Notes: generated by a model from the sequence alone, not told the origin. A stretch of DNA of 64,000 nucleotides from Pyrus communis (GCF_963583255.1 NC_084805.1:13237375-13301374); one strand, 5' to 3'. Shown: positions 1 through 12,379, counted from the first letter of the stretch. Numbers and translations: made by a program.

Positions 1-98
1 TTTTTCTCAATCTTCACAAAAATTTCAATTTCAGTCGCTTTTTCATTTTCACAAAGAGTAATGCTTAGGAGACTAAAATTGCAAACTAAATGATATAT

Positions 99-188
99 TA
101 CCAATAGAAATGAGCACGTCTATAAACACTTAAGTAATAAACCAATAGAAATGAGCACGTCTATCAATACTTAAGTAATATACCAATC
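99..188. repeat. 41-bp tandem repeat, two copies plus a partial third
   Basis: The unit that begins CCAATAGAAATGAGCACGTC starts at 101 and again at 142, a period of 41 bp. A third partial copy begins near 183. It lies in AT-rich spacer and shows no coding content. Confidence 0.75.
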
Positions 189-1273
189 ATTAACTTACAT
201 GTCTTTTAATTTTCAAAATTTAGTTTTCAAATTTAATCTTCATAGCATTACTTGTTCACAAAACTATCGCTCTTCAGCCCCTTCTCTCATGGGAAATAAT
301 AGTGGGGTTCTTCTTGGGTAATTCAGATTTCAGCATGGTGTCTTCCTCCATGTTTTTAGAGTCCGCCTCTTGAGCACCAATTAGAAGCATGCAATAGCTC
401 CTACCTTCAATTGAGGTTAACCCGTGGAGAAGCAACAAGAACTTATACGCAGCGTCTATGGAGGCTCTCTCTCTACTGTGATTATGTTTTATTTACTGCA
501 GAAATCAATGTGGATGTTAGCTTGACAGTCAATTTTTTGTGATTTTTTTATTCTCAAATTAGGTTTTCATGTTGATTTTTCCTTTCCTTTTCCAGTCTTG
601 TTAACCATATTAGTTATAATTGCCTTGTAGAAATAAGTTTTTCAAAATTAAAATTGATGAAACCTTATATGTGATCACTATGTCACACGAAATATTGAAT
701 GAGTTAGCTATTTTTCAATCATTATATAAACTTAAGTAGTACATTTGCGTCTAAAAACACGAGATGTGTAACATTTAAATAATGTTTGTGTAATTTTCTT
801 TTTTTGATACTATTTTTTAATGATATTTGATGTAGAAATAATTTTTTTCATATATTTAGTGAATTCTCTTATATATTTATCAATGTACAAAAAATCAGAG
901 GTTAAAGAACACTAGGGCCCAACTTCTCAGGCCTGCCTAGGCCCCAAATTCTCAGGCCGGCCCTGCCTCTCCTTTGACTTGCAAAAGAAAATGCAGTATG
1001 AAGAAACCCTCACACATAAAGAGCAAAATCAAAAGACAACTGCCTTGAATTTTGTTGAGCATACAAAAGATCTACACAAAGCAAAGTAGGTAGCTACAAG
1101 TTCACTAGAAGAACCTACTAATTACATGCTAAAATACCCTTTCTCCCTTTCCATGATCAAACCATACACAAAAAACTACCATTTTCCATTGGCACTACCC
1201 AAAATACAAGGAACTTTTGCCATTGTGACATTACCGCAAACACCTACCATGCAAAAAACAAAAACCCACAAAA
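189..1273. other. Intergenic spacer, possible hAT terminus near 905-957
   Basis: No gene is recognised here. Around 905-957 a GC-rich stretch ends in GGCCGGCCCTG, which resembles the terminal inverted repeat of some plant hAT elements (known family pattern). No matching left end was found, so at most this is a truncated element. The rest is AT-rich sequence without codon structure; the proline/histidine-rich frame over 1126-1437 is partly the reverse of the neighbouring gene. Confidence 0.4.
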
Positions 1274-1756
1274 TCATTCATCTCCTTCTCCACCAGATTC
1301 ACCACCACTACCATCATCCTCAAAAGCATTTCCATCACCTTCATAGCCACTTCCCAAATCACAAATCTTCATCCAAACATCCTCCGAAACCGGCACCACC
1401 GAAAGCCTCGGTTGCCGAAACAGAGCAAACCCCTTGAGCCCCTGATCCCTCTTCATCTCCTTCAAGTCCACCGGCCTCCTCATCTCCCCAACCGCCTTCA
1501 CATCAACCACCGCATCATCCCCGCCTTCCGAATACCATTCCCGCAAGACGCTCACTACACCAACCACGCGGCGGGCCTTGGCGCCGGAGTGGTAGAAGAA
1601 GCAGAGGTCGCTGAGCTTCATGGACTTGAGGTACTTCTGGGCTTGCTTGTTCTTGACGCCGTCCCACTTGGTTACGCCGTCGTTGGCCGCTTGGTCCTCC
1701 CACGACCACTCACCCGGCTCCGTCTTGAGAAGCCAGTACTGTTTCTCTGCGGCCAT
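1274..1756 (-). CDS. EVE-domain (THYN1-like) protein
   Basis: A single uninterrupted frame encodes 160 residues. The N-terminus MAAEKQYWLLKTEPGEWSW and the segment KWDGVKNKQAQKYLKSMK are hallmarks of the EVE domain, a PUA-like fold found in thymocyte nuclear protein 1 and bacterial homologues. The EVE fold fills about residues 5-140. Family knowledge: EVE domains are thought to read modified nucleobases, and the eukaryotic members are nuclear. The frame is open for 62 codons upstream, but I start at 1756 because the recognisable domain begins immediately after that Met and the upstream residues look like translated leader. The C-terminal tail of about 20 residues is acidic and glycine-rich, as is usual for plant members. 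No neighbouring gene suggests a pathway. The frame looks intact. The function in plants is not settled. Confidence 0.85.
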   Translation of the reverse strand: MAAEKQYWLLKTEPGEWSWEDQAANDGVTKWDGVKNKQAQKYLKSMKLSDLCFFYHSGAKARRVVGVVSVLREWYSEGGDDAVVDVKAVGEMRRPVDLKEMKRDQGLKGFALFRQPRLSVVPVSEDVWMKICDLGSGYEGDGNAFEDDGSGGESGGEGDE

Positions 1757-4700
1757 CGATGGTGTTGGGGTTTTCTCGTCAGGTTTGTTGCTGATCTTCT
1801 GTTCTGGAATACAAAGGGTTTTTATGATGGGTTTTGGGTTTTTTTGGCGGGGAAGATGTGTGCTTTGGCGCCAAGGGATAGTTGTAAAGTGGAATAGAAC
1901 ATGTGTGATCTGAAGACTCTTAACTACCATCCGCTCTTTCACATCGTAAAAAGTAATTCTTACATGTTCTATAATGTCATGAAATTATTTAATATTTTAA
2001 AATTTAAAACTTTTGGATTTTTTTCGTTATTCAATTCAACGGTTAAAAATTTTAGTGTACAATGTATCCGTAAAAATACTAAGTGCATTAGAGTTGCATG
2101 TTGCGATCTTGTAAAATGAATAGAATTGCATGTTGTGATCATGTAAAATTATTATTAATTTGAGGCCTTAAGCAGTTGTTTAATTCACATCAACTGTGTT
2201 CTACTAATCTCTAGTGATTAAAATTATAAAAGCCAAAAAGGCATGAGTCTTAAACGTGTCAACAATTGAACTACTTTTTATTTATTTATTTATTTATATA
2301 TATATATTTTTTTTAATTTCTCTCCATTAGTAAGATACTAGGATGTTGAAAATGCAGTTTGAATTTACAAAGTAAAATTATTCACGATAAGAAAATTAAA
2401 ATTATTATAAGAACTCTAAAATATAACAATACATGGATAATACAATCGAGGTAGGCGCGTAAGGACTTTTATTAAAATGGCAATGAGAACTTGTTAAGAA
2501 AACTTTACAAAATAAAATTGACCCATGTCATGTAAATAAAGAGCTACAAGAAATATTAAAAGTCAGCCTCCCATTTCAGTGGGACTGATAACCAACAGAT
2601 TCTCGAGACGTCTACGGATTTTTAATGCTTATTTATGGACAGTCAAACTTTAAATAACTAGCCAAAAATTCAGAAAGAAAGAAAAGTAAAATAAATGCGC
2701 AATACAAAAATTATTTCCATACTAAAACTCAAATTCGAGTGTACTGTCCATGGACAGTAAAATGGCAAAAAGGCTCTCGATTTGGAAATAGTGAAAACCC
2801 CATAAAACAAACTGATTTTCTCAACTGAAGATTATGATATATGTTTCTAAGCGGTTTGCCTTTGGAAAGTAAAAAACAAACTGAGCAATTATAAGATTTG
2901 ACCAGGTAAATGGTTTCGCATTTAATTATTTGGGATACTTACATGCGTGAGGATTATTAAATGATATATTTGATAATTTTAAGGTAGGAGCCTTTGCATT
3001 AGAAGACAATCTGTACTCAACTTCTTAAGCAAGTCTGGAGGAAATCTGCTCTTAGTTGATGCTTTGTCTCCGTCTTTTTTGCCTGCTTTAATATGCTTTC
3101 TTCTGATTTCTAACTTTTAATTAATTTATTTGTTTTTGTTTCATTAATTTGATTTTCACAAAATAGCTTCAATTGAGTTAGGTTTTGTTCAATTTAATCT
3201 CGATAGTTTCATTCCAATTCAATGATTTTGTGTAATGCTGAGTTTTCTGTTGGAGAATAAATTTTCTTCATAGTTCATTCAATTTTGTTTTATTTTCTAA
3301 TTTGGATTTTGAAATTGAGACTCCTAGCTTTGCCCTCATCAAGAAAATTTTATTGATTCCAATTGACAAATGTTGCCAGGATGGGAAAGGGATCACCAAT
3401 TTGAAATCAGCTCTTCAGGTATGCATTCATTCCAGATTTAAAAACATCACTTCTGTTTAGTACGTTTTTTATCATAACACTGTCATACGGTGTTACTGTC
3501 TGTCCTTTTAGTTGTTAAAATCTGTTTTTTTTTTTTTTTTTATTTATTAAGTTGTACATACAACTCTTAACATAGAATTAGTAAAATACAGGTGCAGAAT
3601 GAATGACTAATCAATGAAGGAGAAGCTTTTAATTTTTTTGGGTTCAATTTTAAATGGGTTGTTATCAACCATTGAATTGCTTTAGGAGTTTTCATTTGAT
3701 AAAAGAGATGGGAGGTTCTTTTGGGTGAAACTTTTGATCCGTAAGATTTTTAGTTAGGTTGTGTTGTGGGTTTTTGCAAATTTCTTCCGTGTTTATGCAT
3801 GCATTTTTTGTTATTAAATTTGGAAGAAAATAGCATTACAGGGTGTTGAGGGTTTGTTGGTGGGGGAAGGCAGCAGAGTTAAGATTTTGCAGGTGAGATA
3901 TTAGGGTGAGAGAAAAAGGGGACAAAGAGCATCGAGGACACATTTGGGATTAGGGGTAGCAAAACAGGGGAAAGGAATATGACAGAGGAATGGACTCTTA
4001 ATTTTTTCTTAACTGGTTTGGGATTTTGCTTGCGTTTGGGGTCATCGTTGGCGTCAAGCCATTTGGTGTCAAGCGGTGTCTGTTTTTTCGTAACTTTCAT
4101 TACTAATTTTTATGTCGTTTGCGATTGGGTCCTGGGATTTCTGAATTTTATCGTTCATTGTCGGTTTTTTAATTTTTTTTTTGTCCTCGTTTGTTTATTT
4201 AATATGTTGTGTTTGTGCTGGGACGCCCGTTTGCAAGTTCTTTTTCCATTGGGACCGCTGCATTTTTAAAGTGTTGAGGGTGAGATTTAGATACTCAAAA
4301 CACTCCTTTTTTTTTTTTTTTTTTTTTTTCCCAAATATGCGCATTTGGTTCTCTCCTGTTTTAAATGTTTAAAATTAAATGGTTATTTGGATAAAATGGT
4401 TTATTAGTTTATCTTATGTGTTGTGATCAGGAATTCAATTGGATTAGGTAAAATGCTATATCAATTTACGTTATAGGGAATTTTGTGTATTATGGTCTGT
4501 GAGTTTTATTGCTCATCGTTTGTTCTTTTTTCTTTGTTTGCCGGTTTCTTTTGCAAGGGATCACTACAATTTGGGCATCTTTTTGAGTTTTAAATTGATT
4601 GAGGGTAAGATTTAGATAACAAAATTCGAAAGGAGCCGTTACTTTTCTTTTTGAAACTAATTTAAAAGCTGTGCATAGATAATTATTTGTGTTGAAATGT

Positions 4701-5250
4701 CTTGATAAAGTAGATTTACCAAATTGGAAATATCAAAGTTGTCAAAAATCAGTGATGACAAAATGTTAAAGTGCTGAGAAAACAATGTTTGCATTAATTA
4801 AATGATAAAATACCATTTTGAGAACCATGATTAATGCAACCCAATTGTAGTAAAGATTATTCCAACATAACTTATTTTGATGAAATTCTGACAGAATCAA
4901 CGAAAATGACCACACCTGCACATTTTGATGAGTTCAAAGATTAATGGTCATGAATTTTTAGTTGAGGTACCATTGCTCTATTGGAATAAAATTGTGGAAC
5001 CATTGCTACAATTTTCTTTGATGAGTTAAGAGATTAATGGTTATGAATTTTTAGTTGAGTTACTATTGCTCTAATTGGAATAAAATTATGAAACTATTGA
5101 TACAATTTTCTCTTAGTTTAATATACGTCATTTGAAGGGAATAAGCTTTTGAATTTTACATTATTCCTTTAAATAAAAATCACGTTGAATTTGTTTACCG
5201 ATGTCGTTCCAAACATATGTGCAAGGACCAGTTGTATTTAAAACTTGCTA
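1757..5250. other. AT-rich spacer, no gene recognised
   Basis: This stretch has short poly-T runs (about 3525-3541 and 4308-4331), a TTTA simple repeat near 2279-2310 and many stops in all frames. A few splice-like junctions can be seen, such as an open piece ending in a GT donor near 3418, but I recognise no protein in them. Frames over 3879-4269 are low-complexity and look fortuitous. Confidence 0.5.
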
Positions 5251-5415
5251 ATGGCTCTTCTGGAGGCTAAGAAGGTTGCATCCCAGTATCAAAAGGAAGC
5301 AGACAAGTGCAGTTCGGGGATGGAAACATGTGAAGAAGCAAGGGAGAAAGCTGAAGCAACATTAGAGGCACAGCGGAAACAGACTGCACGTGCTGCCTCT
5401 TCCGTTCTGATTTGA
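5251..5415 (+). pseudogene. DUF1068-like gene fragment
   Basis: An open stretch of 54 codons reads MALLEAKKVASQYQKEADKC followed by a helical segment with METCEEAREKAEATLEAQRK. From memory this matches the C-terminal coiled part of plant DUF1068 proteins (small membrane-anchored proteins of unknown function). The usual ending, a segment like LWELRARQRGW, is replaced after QRKQTAR by unrelated residues and a stop at 5413. The N-terminal transmembrane part is absent upstream. I therefore call it a truncated, non-functional fragment. It lies about 1.4 kb upstream of exons from an unrelated gene on the same strand, which suggests both were captured by a mobile element or moved by rearrangement. 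Confidence 0.6.
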
Positions 5416-6824
5416 AGAAGATTTCTCAAGCGGCTATAATTTCATGGCAGGTTGGTTTAAAGCAATTCGAAAAGTTGGGATCGTTTGGGATATTTTTAGG
5501 CTTTTCTGATTCTTGAAAAAACCATGGTTAAGAGTGAATTCATTATATTTTAATTTTTATTGAATTCAGGTAACCATCTTCAGTTTTTTCCGTTTGATTT
5601 AAAGGAATTTTTTAGGCAGAAAAGCTAGGGCTTTCCTGTGAGTTCTTCGGGTTCTACATCTGGGTGGCTTTAATTTGTTTAAATTTGGGGCTTTTGTGAT
5701 TTGGGACTTCTAAATGATTTGAAATTTACGTTTTTCTAATTTCAGTTCCCACTCAGAAGTCTGTACTGCCTCATCATTAGAACTGTTTCCATCTGCTCTT
5801 CTTCTCGAAACCAGGTCGCAGATCCACAGGCCATAAAGGTATGTCATTTAATTATATATTGTATATGTATGTATTGTATTATGCATGTGTGTGAATGCTT
5901 TTTTCTCTGTTAATCTGTATTGGTTTTCTTCTGATTTAGTTAATGGAGTTTGTTTTTATTTCAGATAATTTGGTTCATGCTAAAGTTATTGAACGTACGA
6001 TGGAACCAGTGATCTTTCAAAAAGGTTGGTTCTTCTATATTTTTATCCTTTTGGTCGTTTTGAATGGACTTCCTGTATTCTAACTAAAGCTAAATTGAAT
6101 AGCTGTTTTTGTATACTGTATTTGCTTTGTTAAATTAGTTCTTTTTTGTTGAAAAATGTTATTTGGTTTTGCAGGTCAAAGTTTTTCAGCAAGAAAATTA
6201 TCTGTCAAAATTAAATTTAGATATGAATACTTACATTTATTTAGCATTTTCAAGTGGTTGTAAATGTCATTTAGTGTATTGTGGTCTTAATTTAATTGCG
6301 TGGTTAGTTTTAGGATTTCTTGAGTCGAATAACAACCTGGGTGATCAAAAGGAAAAAAATCATTTAGTCTCTGCTTGCAAGATGACTTCTTTTCATGCCT
6401 GTCCTCCCTCTACTTGAAATGTTTGTTTCAAATAAGGTTTGGTTTCAGGAGACAGTGGTTTTTCGGATTTTGAGTCTTTTGTTTCCAGGCTGCGAAGCCC
6501 TGTGTACTCAAGGTGAGCAATTTCAATTTCTAGGGATATTGAATTAAGAGTTTTGTTTAGTTTTTCATTATTTTGGAGTTGAGTTTGGTATTTTGTTTAG
6601 GTTTTATTATATTAATTATCATAAGCTTCTTTGAGATTACAAGATGTTATTGGACACATTACTGCAATAGAACAAAAAGTGGCTGATTAGCAGGCTTGAA
6701 AACAAGTGTGAAATGTAATTAGGTAAAACCATGTTAACAAATCATCTTCAAAAGTTGTAAATACAATATAATTATGATTAATGTTTCGTTTTTGGTACTT
6801 CCCTAATCCTGTGATTGAGTGCAG
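5416..6824. other. Noncoding stretch with exon-like islands
   Basis: Several short islands are bounded by plausible splice signals, for example an AG before about 5965 with GT at 6025, and a piece ending at 6510 before GTGAGC. They suggest old exons, but their translations match nothing I know. They may belong to the same decayed locus as the CRAL-TRIO exons downstream. Confidence 0.35.
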
Positions 6825-7210
6825 GTTATAGCTGAAACTGGAAAAGCTTATGTACACGACTTTCTTTATGTTAACGGCAGACCAGTTCTCATAGTGGATG
6901 CTTCTAAGCATCTTTCTGCTGTAAGTTTCATATTTTTCACCATGTCCAACTCCATACCAAATAATCTTAATATTCTTGAGGTGTTACATACAAATTTTTA
7001 TCAACAAAATAGTGTTAGTTTTTACGTCGTTTCGAAAATTATGATCAATTTTTTGCTGCGCTTGCCTTAGATCAAGTTTTGTTTGGTACTTTGGTCACTG
7101 AACAAGAATGAGAAGCTCTGCGTATTTTCAATTGAGAAGGCGTTGGGTGCCCGTCCAGAAGGGAGCAGAGAAATACTAGGAATCTTCAATCTATGTTGGG
7201 TCCAGCAAAG
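6825..7210 (+). pseudogene. CRAL-TRIO (SEC14-like) gene fragment, two exons
   Basis: Exon-like block 6825-6920 is flanked by AG and GTAAGT and encodes 32 residues including VIAETGKAYVHDF and NGRPVLIVDASKH, a strong match to the start of the CRAL-TRIO lipid-binding fold of plant SEC14-like proteins. A second block, about 7098-7210, encodes NEKLCVFSIEKALGARPEG and then EILGIFNL, the next segment of the same fold, and ends before a GT at 7211. Family knowledge: these proteins bind and exchange phospholipids. No upstream helical N-domain and no remaining C-terminal part of the fold could be found, and conserved positions look altered (for example DASKH where VASKH is usual). The locus is probably a relic; a diverged functional gene with distant exons cannot be fully excluded. 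Confidence 0.65.
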
Positions 7211-8468
7211 GTAACAGGCATACAAAAGATTTATTTTTTTTACTTACATTGAAAATTATTTTGTAAGTAATGGATATGGACATTGTTTTAGACATTCAAG
7301 CTGTGGGTTTTCAAACTCTACAAAACATTTTTTATTTTACTCGAATCAGTCTCCAAGGAGGAGAAAGAGAAGGATCGGAATGGAAAGCAAGGCACAACAT
7401 CGAACAAGCAATCTTCCTTTTTGACATTTATTTTTATTTATTTAAACTTAACACCACTTAAATAGAAAACTAAACTTTAATTAGACAAAGAGGAAGAGGA
7501 AGCATAGGAGTTTGTCACTACTCCAATGATTTGTCGGTAAAATCCTCAAACCCAATTCTCAATTTTCAGTTTTTATTTTTTATTTTTTATTTTTTATTTT
7601 GATTCTCACATCAATTAATTCCAGTAATGTTAGGGCTGAATTTTTTAGGTTAGTGATTTTTTCGCACATAACTTTTCTTTCTAATCATTGTGGGGGAAAT
7701 AAATAGATATGGGTCTTCAATAAGTTATTTTTATAGTATCATAGTTTTATTTCACAATTAAATGACATCTTGCTGTTTTTGGCAGGTTTTTCTGTGAGCT
7801 TATTCGCATTGCATATTTTGTTTACAAATATTCGGTTTAATGTGGTGGTAATATATGCTATGATTACCACCATAGTCCAACTGATGGATTATTAATTTGG
7901 TAAATTATTTCAGATTTAGTCTCTGCAAATCTCAGGAAGTCTAATATTAAATTGTGAAGGTTGGATTGTGGCTTAGTTGGTTTTACTTTTGCATTTCCTC
8001 TTCATTAAAATGTTTACTTACCTGCTTTTAAGCGTCTTTATTTATGTATCTATTTTTTAAAATGAATTTTAAAGATGTTATAGAAATTGGAAAGAGTAGC
8101 AGTTTGAGAACATAGTATGGGAACTTTGGGAAGGAATACTCGAAAGGAAGACCGACAATAGGTTAGCAGTAACTCTTTTTTTAAATCATATTCTATTTTG
8201 TAATATTACACTATTGCGTCTGGAATGGCAACATTTATTTGGTGTCACCTAGAAAGTTTGTTATTGTATCATGTCTATGTTTTTTTTAAGTTGGAGATTT
8301 TGTAGGTAGCCAGTTCGAGGAAATGGCCCTCAGTTTCTAATTACCGAGCTAAAGTCCATGCTCTGTCACCAAAGTAGAAATGATTGCTTCTTTGTTCAAG
8401 TTTGTGCTAAATAAAAATGAATAGGGTTATAATTAGGACAACTTCACTCACCACTTACATTTACTTTG
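7211..8468. other. AT-rich spacer, no gene recognised
   Basis: Noncoding-looking DNA with T-rich tracts, including a TTTTTATTT-type repeat near 7570-7600. The open piece at 7290-7430 is rich in Lys and Glu but unrecognised. No RNA gene was seen. Confidence 0.45.
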
Positions 8469-8476
8469 CCACATTG

Positions 8477-9280
8477 TAGGGGTGGGCACTTAGAACCGAA
8501 AATCGATATCGAAACACGAACTAAATTGAACCGCACCAAACGGTTTGGTTTTGTGGTTTTGAAACTGAACTGCAACATAGAAAATGGTTTGGTTTTGGTT
8601 TTGGTTTTTGAAAACCGCACCGAAACTGAACCGCACCACAAATATTAATAAATATTTAATTAAATGTCCATATTAGATTTCATGTTTTAATTGGTTGTTT
8701 GTTAAAATTTATACAGTAGTATGGACTCAACCACACTAGAATATCATCATTCATCACTTTCTTTCGTTCATTAACTTGAAGGACCTTTGTTATTTTATAC
8801 CATCACACACACATATATGTACAAGGGTGGACTAATCTTGTTATCAAGAGTCGAACAATGATCTAATGAAGTCCACTCATTTGAAGCATGATATTACATA
8901 TTCTAGTATAAAAGTTTTACTCACATTTAATGAATTCAAATTTATTCAACTTGTTTTATGATAAACATTGTAAAGTAGACCCTTTTGTTGCACAAACATG
9001 TTTTAACATCACAACAGCATGCAACATGCTAATTGTTTACATAACAAATGTCTTTTTCCTATTGGTATTGGGAAATGCTTATTAATATGTTAAATTGCAA
9101 ATTGTACATTTTTTCTTAAAAACCAAACCAAAACCGTTTGAAACCGCACCGAACCAAACCAAATGGTTTTGTTTCATATCAGTTTTGGCTTCAAAACCGC
9201 ACCAAACCGAACCGCAAAAAATTTTGGTTTCGTTTCGGTTTCATCCAAAACCGCACCAAACCAAACCGTGCCCACCCCTA
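8477..9280. mobile_element. Non-autonomous hAT-type element, 804 bp
   Basis: The element starts TAGGGGTGGGCAC and ends GTGCCCACCCCTA, a perfect 13-bp terminal inverted repeat. It is flanked on both sides by the 8-bp direct repeat CCACATTG (8469-8476 and 9281-9288). An 8-bp duplication and a GGGGTGGGCA-type end are typical of hAT transposons. Both subterminal regions are packed with copies of the motif AAACCGCACC or its complement (8520-8640 and 9125-9270), probably transposase-binding sites. There is no transposase frame, so it would need an enzyme supplied elsewhere. Confidence 0.88.
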
Positions 9281-9288
9281 CCACATTG

Positions 9289-10586
9289 ATATTTTTGTAT
9301 TTTATTATCTAATTATAAAATGTTTACTTTTGTTGTATTTGTTCTATGGAGAGAATAAAGTTGCATAATTTTTCATACAGTTTTCCGTCCCACAGGGTAC
9401 AATTTTTAGTTATATATACTAAAACTCAGTTGAGTTTGGCATAGTTCATCAATAGTGACAGGACAAAAATGCCCCGGATTTCTTCTTTGCTTGCCGTGTT
9501 GTTTTCACTTTTCTATAGTCAAAAGTCGGTTTTGCCCATTTGATCCACGCGTTGATCATTGCTGGGTTCTCTCTTTCGACTGTGTTACTTGCTTTACCTT
9601 TCATTTTCACTTTCACTTTTCTGTTTCGCAACTCTCTCACAAATCTCTTATTCTATCGCTCTCGATCTCACCCTCGCTTTCCAACCGTGCATTCTTTCTC
9701 TCACAACATACCCACAAAGGAGACCCTGGTTTTTGTTGTCCTAGGAATTTTATTTGCGGCTTCCATAGTCAGAGGAAGAGTTGATCCTTGGAAACCCAGA
9801 TTTCTCAACGTTTAGTCAAAACCCTCAAATTTGTTTCGACCTTTTTATCTCGATCACACAATCGTCGGCGCAAGACTTCGAGAATATTGGTCTTTATTTT
9901 CGTCTCCAGCCCTGGAGTTCGAACTGGCTTTCCGAAAATTTTTTAGTCCAATTTGGGAACACCATGCCTTGAAATCACGACCAGGTACATCGTATGGGAA
10001 TTAGATATAAGTTTATATTTCGAATTTGTGTTGATTCGAACGAAATCTTAACAGCTTCGCTTTCAGGCATGTTGAATCACTCACTCTCCTCTTTGTATGT
10101 GTGTTAATTTGCATTTTGCAGTAATTGAATTCTCAATTGGATTCTTCTGTTTCAGAGGCTCCCCAACTCATCTTTTAATACAATCGCCTACCTGGTCTTT
10201 GTCAAACACTACAATTAATTTCAATCTGTTATTAATCCTTTTGTTAAATGTTAAATTTAAATCAAGACTATAGATAAATATTTATACTTTATGTGCAAAT
10301 ACATATATGATACTGTCTATACAGTTTGTATAATGTTGATAAAAATATTGAGTGTTTTTTGTGTGTGTACAGAATGGACAGTGTGTTCATGAATACGAAA
10401 CATGAGACGTGGTTTACTTCATATGGCAAAGACAGGTTAGTTTGATTGTAATTGCTTTTTTCGTTTGGTTGAATTCGAAGTTGGTCAGCTTGAGGTTAGT
10501 GACATGTCACATGTTTACCCTCACACATAGCTGCTATCCTCATGGCTGATTTCACCTTATGAGCTCACCACCCTGATTATCCCTTA
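9289..10586. other. Spacer, no gene recognised
   Basis: The pyrimidine-rich section 9590-9720 resembles a 5' untranslated leader, and the frames over 9455-9972 look like translated leader rather than protein. Nothing here could be tied to a known gene. Decayed copia sequence may extend somewhat upstream of 10587. Confidence 0.4.
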
Positions 10587-11146
10587 AAGTTTGGAAGACT
10601 TGATAACGTCAGAGAGTTTATATCAGCTATTTTTCGATAAGTATTGCATGTCTTTTGGCGTTACAGTTGGTTACTAGGTACGACTTGACATTTCCTACTT
10701 ACGCATTTGGGAGTGCCTTTTATGTGCTAAGTTGTTTGGCTCCAACGTACCAAAATGTGTCCTTAAAGAAGGATGAGAATCTTTGTTGATTATGATTCTC
10801 ATTTGAAATAGCTCTTTACGAGCCCTTGCAAGCGATCTCTTTACCATTTATATTATGCAGATTGTCACTTTGATAAGAGAGTCTTCCTGACGTTAGGGGA
10901 GATACGAACGTCAACGTTTCTAAAGAACTGCTCAAACTAAGTGTGGACTTTGCCTACTATGTCTCATCTCGACCTCCATACCACACAAGTATGATTATCA
11001 AGTGCAATGTATATTAGCTTTCAGAATGTTGCTCCCGACGTATTTCTTTGATCTAGCTAAAGTGGAGTTCATATACCAACTACAAACATACCTGTAAGAA
11101 TATACATACCTAACATCCCCAAAGGGTCTGCCGCCTCTGAAGGACG
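10587..11146 (+). pseudogene. Decayed Ty1/copia pol remnant (integrase end to RT linker)
   Basis: Conceptual translation in shifting frames gives GRLDNVREFISAIF (compare the integrase core RLDNAGEFTS), then YYADCHFDKRVFLTLG (compare ADCHFDE-VFPTLGG), then HIPTTNIPVRIYIP (compare SHIPAANAPARIDVP). These three motifs occur in this order between integrase and reverse transcriptase in one group of plant copia elements. Stops and frameshifts separate them, so it is non-functional. No LTRs were found for it. It is distinct from the copia element that begins at 11759. Confidence 0.7.
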
Positions 11147-11270
11147 GTTGGCAGCCCTTGTTGAAAAAAAAAAGATGAAAAAAGGGGTATGTGAATCAAT
11201 TTTGAATGAATTTTATGAATATGGAAAAAAGAATTACAACTTTGATAAGATCCCAACCACAGTTGATGAA

Positions 11271-11451
11271 GGAGGAAAATTCTCTCTCCTCATAATCTTT
11301 CTCCCCTTCCCTTCCCTCCTATTTGAACGGTTACGGTTTAGTCACGTCAACATTTTATATTAATTTTTTTTATAGAGACAATAAGACAAAAAACAATATG
11401 TGAGAAAAGGGGAGGGAAGGGGATGAGAATAGGGGGAGAGAATCCTCCTCT
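11271..11451. mobile_element. Miniature Mutator-like element, 181 bp
   Basis: The left part, CT-rich with CTCTCTCCTC and CCCCTTCCCTTCCCTCC, is the inverted counterpart of the right part, which carries GGGGAGGGAAGGGGATGAGA; the imperfect inverted repeat spans about 50 bp on each side. The 9-bp direct repeat GTTGATGAA flanks it (11262-11270 and 11452-11460), the length expected for Mutator-like transposition. It has no coding capacity. Confidence 0.72.
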
Positions 11452-11460
11452 GTTGATGAA

Positions 11461-11758
11461 AACCAGAAAACTGAAAAAGTGAGTTTAGTAAGCCGAACCA
11501 AATGTTAATCTTCAACACCTTACCCACCCAGATTTACTCTAACTTAAAGGTTCAAAAATCATAAAAATACTTGAAAAAAACTAAAAAGCTAGTATGGAGG
11601 CTTTTGATGAACTTAATCACTTTTTTGTTTAAAAATATGGAGAGATTAAAGTGAGAAAACTTGAAGAAGATCATCGGTGGGCTATAATATCTGTATTTTC
11701 ATGCTAAAAATTCAACTGCCTCAGTCAATAAATTCCGGGCACAAAAGAAGTCTCAAAT
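11461..11758. other. Spacer before the copia element
   Basis: AT-rich DNA without a recognised feature. Its last five bases (CAAAT, 11754-11758) are the left target duplication of the copia element. Confidence 0.5.
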
Positions 11759-12114
11759 TGTTGAAAATGCTAGTGGGTAGTGAATGCCCACAATACTTTG
11801 GCAGAAGTTTTCAATGCTCATACAAAGTGAAATTGAATTTGTATATGCATGGAGGTTGTATTGTCAAAGGAAGTGTTGTAAACTTCAATGTGCAGTTAAT
11901 GCATCAGTTTGGAGTTGCTCTATAAATAGAGCACCCCGTATGCTTTCAATAGATAGAAAAAACATACAGACATAAAGAAAAAAGATCAATAACATCATCT
12001 ATTCCTCCGTTTTTATTTGTTATTCTCTTGTGCTATAGTTTCAGTGTGACATTTTACATCTGCCTCGCACCTATCATTAAAAATGTTCTCTCTAACTTTT
12101 ACATATTTATAACA
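11759..12114 (+). repeat. 5' LTR of the copia element
   Basis: 356 bp, with TG and CA termini. It contains a TATA box in CTCTATAAATAGAGC (TATAAATA at 11921-11928). Internal sequence begins with CGTTATCAGCAC, the position of the primer-binding site; I do not assign the tRNA. Confidence 0.92.
11921..11928 (+). promoter_or_regulatory. TATA box of the copia 5' LTR
   Basis: TATAAATA lies in a short palindromic context (GCTCTATAAATAGAGC). The same site is present at 31543-31550 in the 3' LTR. Confidence 0.75.
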
Positions 12115-12379
12115 CGTTATCAGCACAAATATCTAAAATATAATCCTTCTCTCATTTCTCTTAGCCGAACGAAAGAAAGAAAAAATGTTTCCCCTAAGGT
12201 TTTTACTGTTCATCTTCTTCCTCTGCCTCAACTGCGCGGTATACCTTCGCAACAAACTGTTTGCTCCATGCCTGATCTTAATTCTCAACCTAACGGTTAC
12301 ATACATCTTTGATTTCTTATTTGGTGTACAACTTGATTACTAACCCAGTATTTATTTATGTTAATTTTATTGCAATCTA

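Noticed and set aside
1412..1897. Plus-strand frame of 161 codons over the EVE gene
   Set aside because: Reverse-strand shadow of the conserved EVE coding sequence; no family match.
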